A DNA stretch of 64,000 bases, taken from positions 1-64,000 of the forward strand of contig CAVSQM010000008.1 in the NCBI GenBank assembly GCA_963730115.1. The letters are read 5' to 3'. The translations under genes and the position numbers were made by a program. This stretch comes from DASQFQ01 sp963730115. Lineage in GTDB: Bacteria > Actinomycetota > Thermoleophilia > Solirubrobacterales > Solirubrobacteraceae. This document shows positions 61,964-64,000 of the stretch, one piece after another; within the stretch, counting starts at the first letter, position 1, and each line of letters begins with the position of its first letter. The notes beneath the pieces were generated by a model. The model ran no database searches. It had not been told where the DNA came from and was given only the letters and a program-made list of their open reading frames with translations.

Positions 61964-62073
61964 GCGCCTAAGCATGCCGTGAGCGGCGACGCGACAGCTT
62001 GCCGGGATCCGCCAACCGCCGGGGAGCGGGGGCTCGTAGCCCCGGGCGTCACCGTCCACAGGAGGAGGTCCTC

Positions 62074-62655
62074 GTGTCGCTCACCGCCGCACGTCCACGC
62101 CCGCTGCTCGTCCTCGCGCTCGCGTTCGCCGCGCTGCTCGCTGTCGTACCCGCGCCCGCTGAAGCCGGGCATCGCCATCACGGCGGTGGCTACGGCGCCA
62201 CCACGCTCGCGCTCGACCCCGCCGCCGCCGCGGCGCTGACCGGGCTCGGCGTCACCCCGGCGCCGGTCGCGCCCGCCCGCGCGCTGCCGTCGGGCGAGCT
62301 GGCGTTCCCGATCAAGAACTCGTTCCGCAACGCGCTGCGCACCGGCGTGATCCGCCACAGCGGCGGCATCTCGCTGACCGCGGGGAGCACGACGGTCGCG
62401 CTGACCGACTTCAACATCGACATCGCTCGGCAGGTGCTGACCGCCAAGGTCGGCGACGCCCGGCTGCCGATCCTCGACCTCGACTTCTCCGACGCGAGGA
62501 TCAAGTTCCGCTACGGCAAGCTGATCGTCGGCCCGGTCGGCGGTTCGCTGACCCAGGGCGCGGCCGACGCGCTCAACGCGGCGTTCGGCCTCCCGGCCGG
62601 CACGGTGCCCGCCGGCCTGAAGCTCGGCGACGCCACGGTTCGCTACCGCCTGTAG
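62074..62655 (+). CDS. Secreted protein with HSGGI-type beta-rich domain
   Basis: 193 residues from GTG 62074, chosen because AGGAGGAGG lies 6-8 bases upstream. LLVLALAFAALLAVVPAPAE then AGHRHHGGGYGATTLAL is a signal peptide. The body reads SGELAFPIKNSFRNALRTGV, IRHSGGISLTAGSTTVALTD and FNIDIARQVLTAKVGDARLP. Then ILDLDFSDARIKFRYGKLIV, VGGSLTQGAADALNAAFGLP and GLKLGDATVRYRL. I recall similar secreted proteins across Solirubrobacterales, distantly like HtaA heme-binding folds, but cannot assign this one. The GHRHHGGGYG start could bind metal. The stop region overlaps the convergent membrane transferase by 13 bp. Confidence 0.7.
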   Translation: MSLTAARPRPLLVLALAFAALLAVVPAPAEAGHRHHGGGYGATTLALDPAAAAALTGLGVTPAPVAPARALPSGELAFPIKNSFRNALRTGVIRHSGGISLTAGSTTVALTDFNIDIARQVLTAKVGDARLPILDLDFSDARIKFRYGKLIVGPVGGSLTQGAADALNAAFGLPAGTVPAGLKLGDATVRYRL

Positions 62656-64000
62656 ACGAACAGCTCGGTCCGCACCCCGCTCCGCCGGCGTGGCCAGGTG
62701 GAGCGGGGCGCGCGCCCGAGTGAGCGCAGGCGCGCGTCGGCGCGCAGCCACGCCCGCCACTCGCGCGTGCGGCTGCGGACCGCGCGGTTCCACGGCGCCT
62801 GCGAGAGCCGCTGGTAGACCGGCATGACCAGCAGCACGCGGCGGCCGGGCGAGAGCCGGTCGAGGCGCGGCTCGAGCACGCGCTCGGCGCTCCCGGCCCG
62901 CAGCCGCTCGACGCCGTCGCGCCAATCGGTCACCCGCGGCTCGGCGACCGGCCCGAGCGGGGTGAGGAAGCGCAGCCCGGCCGGCAGGTAGCGGTAGAGC
63001 ACCGGCACCTGCTCCGGCTGGGTGCAGACCACGAGGTCGCCGGGCCGCAGCGCGGGCGCCACGGTCGCTGCCACCGTGCGCACGTTGCTCTTGGCCGGCG
63101 CGGGGCCGGACGCGAGCCACACGCCGACCACGCCCGCCAGCGCCAGCCACGTCCAGCCCGCCCCGCGCGCCAGCACCGCGGCGAGCACGAGCAGCAGCGG
63201 GCCGAACAGGACCGCGAGGTAGCGCGTCGCCCACGCCGGCTCGAACTGCGAGCCGAGGAACGCGAGGCCGGCGGCCACCGCCGCGACCAGCGCGAGCAGC
63301 CGCACGCCCTCCGGCACCGGCCCGCGCCGCAGCGCGGCGATCGCCGCCACCGCCAGCAGCGGCATCGCCACGTAGCCGAACAGCCCGCCGGGGATGCCCA
63401 GGAGGTAGAGCGGGTTCGGGCGCGAGGCCCACGGCGCCGCCGTGTTGGCGGCCTGGAAGAGCAGGCTCGGCACCCACGGCGCGTAGGCGAGCGCGACGCC
63501 GGCGGCCAGCAGCGCGCCGTCGCGCGCCTCGACCCGGCCCTGCCGCCACAGCCACAGCCACGCCACCGCCAGCCCGCCGGCCAGGAAGAGCGACCAGTTG
63601 TGCGCGTAGAGCAGCAGCACGAGCCAGACGCCGAGCAGCCACAGGTGCGCGCGCCGCCCGTGCAGGAACGCCAGCGCGAAGCTCGCGCACGCCAGCACGG
63701 AGAGCACCGCCACGAGCGAGTACATGCGCGTCTCCTGCGCGTAGTAGGTCAGGAACGGGCAGCCGGCCGCGCCCGCCGCGGCCAGGAACGCCCGCGCGGC
63801 GGCCGAACAGCGCGTCGCCCGCCCACCAGCTCACCGGCACCGCGAGCAGCGCGAACAGCAGCGGCAGGATCCGGGTGGCGGCCTCGCCGCTGCCGGCGAG
63901 CGCCATCCAGCCGTGCAGCAGCAGGTAGAAGAGCGGCGGCGAGCCGTCGAGCCGCAGCAGGCCGGGGATCTCGCGGACGTCGTGCGAGGCGATGCCGACG
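62643..64000 (-). CDS. Family 39-type integral-membrane glycosyltransferase, N-terminus beyond window
   Basis: At least 450 residues, running off the right edge. The outermost part (GIASHDVREIPGLLRLDGSP, PLFYLLLHGWMALAGSGEAA) is the typical acceptor loop of PMT/GT39-like transferases. WWAGDALFGRR, a frame change near 63800, and a loop containing RMYSLVAVLSVLACASFALA follow. Then helices GVWLVLLLYAHNWSLFLAGG, GGLFGYVAMPLLAVAAIAAL and LAFLGSQFEPAWATRYLAVL. The C-terminal soluble part (LVVCTQPEQVPVLYRYLPAG, LEPRLDRLSPGRRVLLVMPV) is a periplasmic domain. The family uses polyprenyl-phosphate sugars. The first codons are missing from the window. Confidence 0.8.

Overview
The window is GC-rich (about 70 percent by eye), uses many GTG and TTG starts, and is densely coded on both strands. 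It looks like chromosome from an actinobacterium of the Thermoleophilia, most likely Solirubrobacterales. This is inferred from secreted RTX-like repeat proteins with Cys-rich tails, O-antigen ligases with a TPR tail, acyl-CoA carboxylase beta plus epsilon, and PadR/DUF1707 and DUF2332 genes. No rRNA, tRNA, CRISPR array, insertion sequence or prophage was seen. No gene-free stretch exceeds about 300 bases.

Layout. 1-44 kb is a large surface-glycan locus. 1-5.2 kb (minus) carries a chain-length determinant start (cut by the window edge), an O-antigen ligase/polymerase, a flippase, a glycosyltransferase and a methyltransferase. 5.2-13.9 kb has an asparagine synthase-type amidotransferase, a WbuB-like glycosyltransferase, a bi-domain oxidoreductase, UDP-GlcNAc 2-epimerase, a nucleotide-sugar dehydratase/epimerase and a WecA/MraY-type initiating transferase. 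13.9-19.3 kb has a second ligase with TPRs, a membrane-anchored partner candidate, a heparinase II/III protein and a glycoside hydrolase. 19.5-26.3 kb has two paralogous RTX-like secreted proteins with hairpin terminators, a sugar epimerase, a glycosyltransferase and three secreted or membrane proteins. 26.4-35.6 kb has five more glycosyltransferase-type genes, two tandem micro-proteins, a third ligase-TPR protein and two methyltransferases. 41.2-43.8 kb has a polyprenyl sugar-phosphate transferase and UDP-glucuronate decarboxylase. Together these cover precursor supply, lipid-linked initiation, chain extension, export, polymerisation and trimming of a surface polysaccharide.

35.5-41.2 kb holds a membrane protein, a two-component system, a metallo-beta-lactamase-fold protein, a PadR/DUF1707 pair and an AzlCD exporter. 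43.8-52.2 kb holds a nitrilase, an ABC-F ATPase, selB, a sugar dehydrogenase lipoprotein, DUF2332, an unknown membrane protein and selA. 52.3-64 kb holds a putative secreted-effector-like protein, the methylmalonyl-CoA arm of propionate metabolism (mutase large subunit, carboxylase beta and epsilon), SRPBCC proteins, an unusual 29-residue repeat protein, secreted proteins and a membrane glycosyltransferase cut by the right edge.

Quality warning. Many genes between 1 and 30 kb, worst at 5.2-14 kb, read correctly only after single-base indel repair. Functionally unrelated genes are all hit and each can be repaired, so this looks like sequencing or assembly error rather than pseudogenes. Internal frame changes there are approximate.
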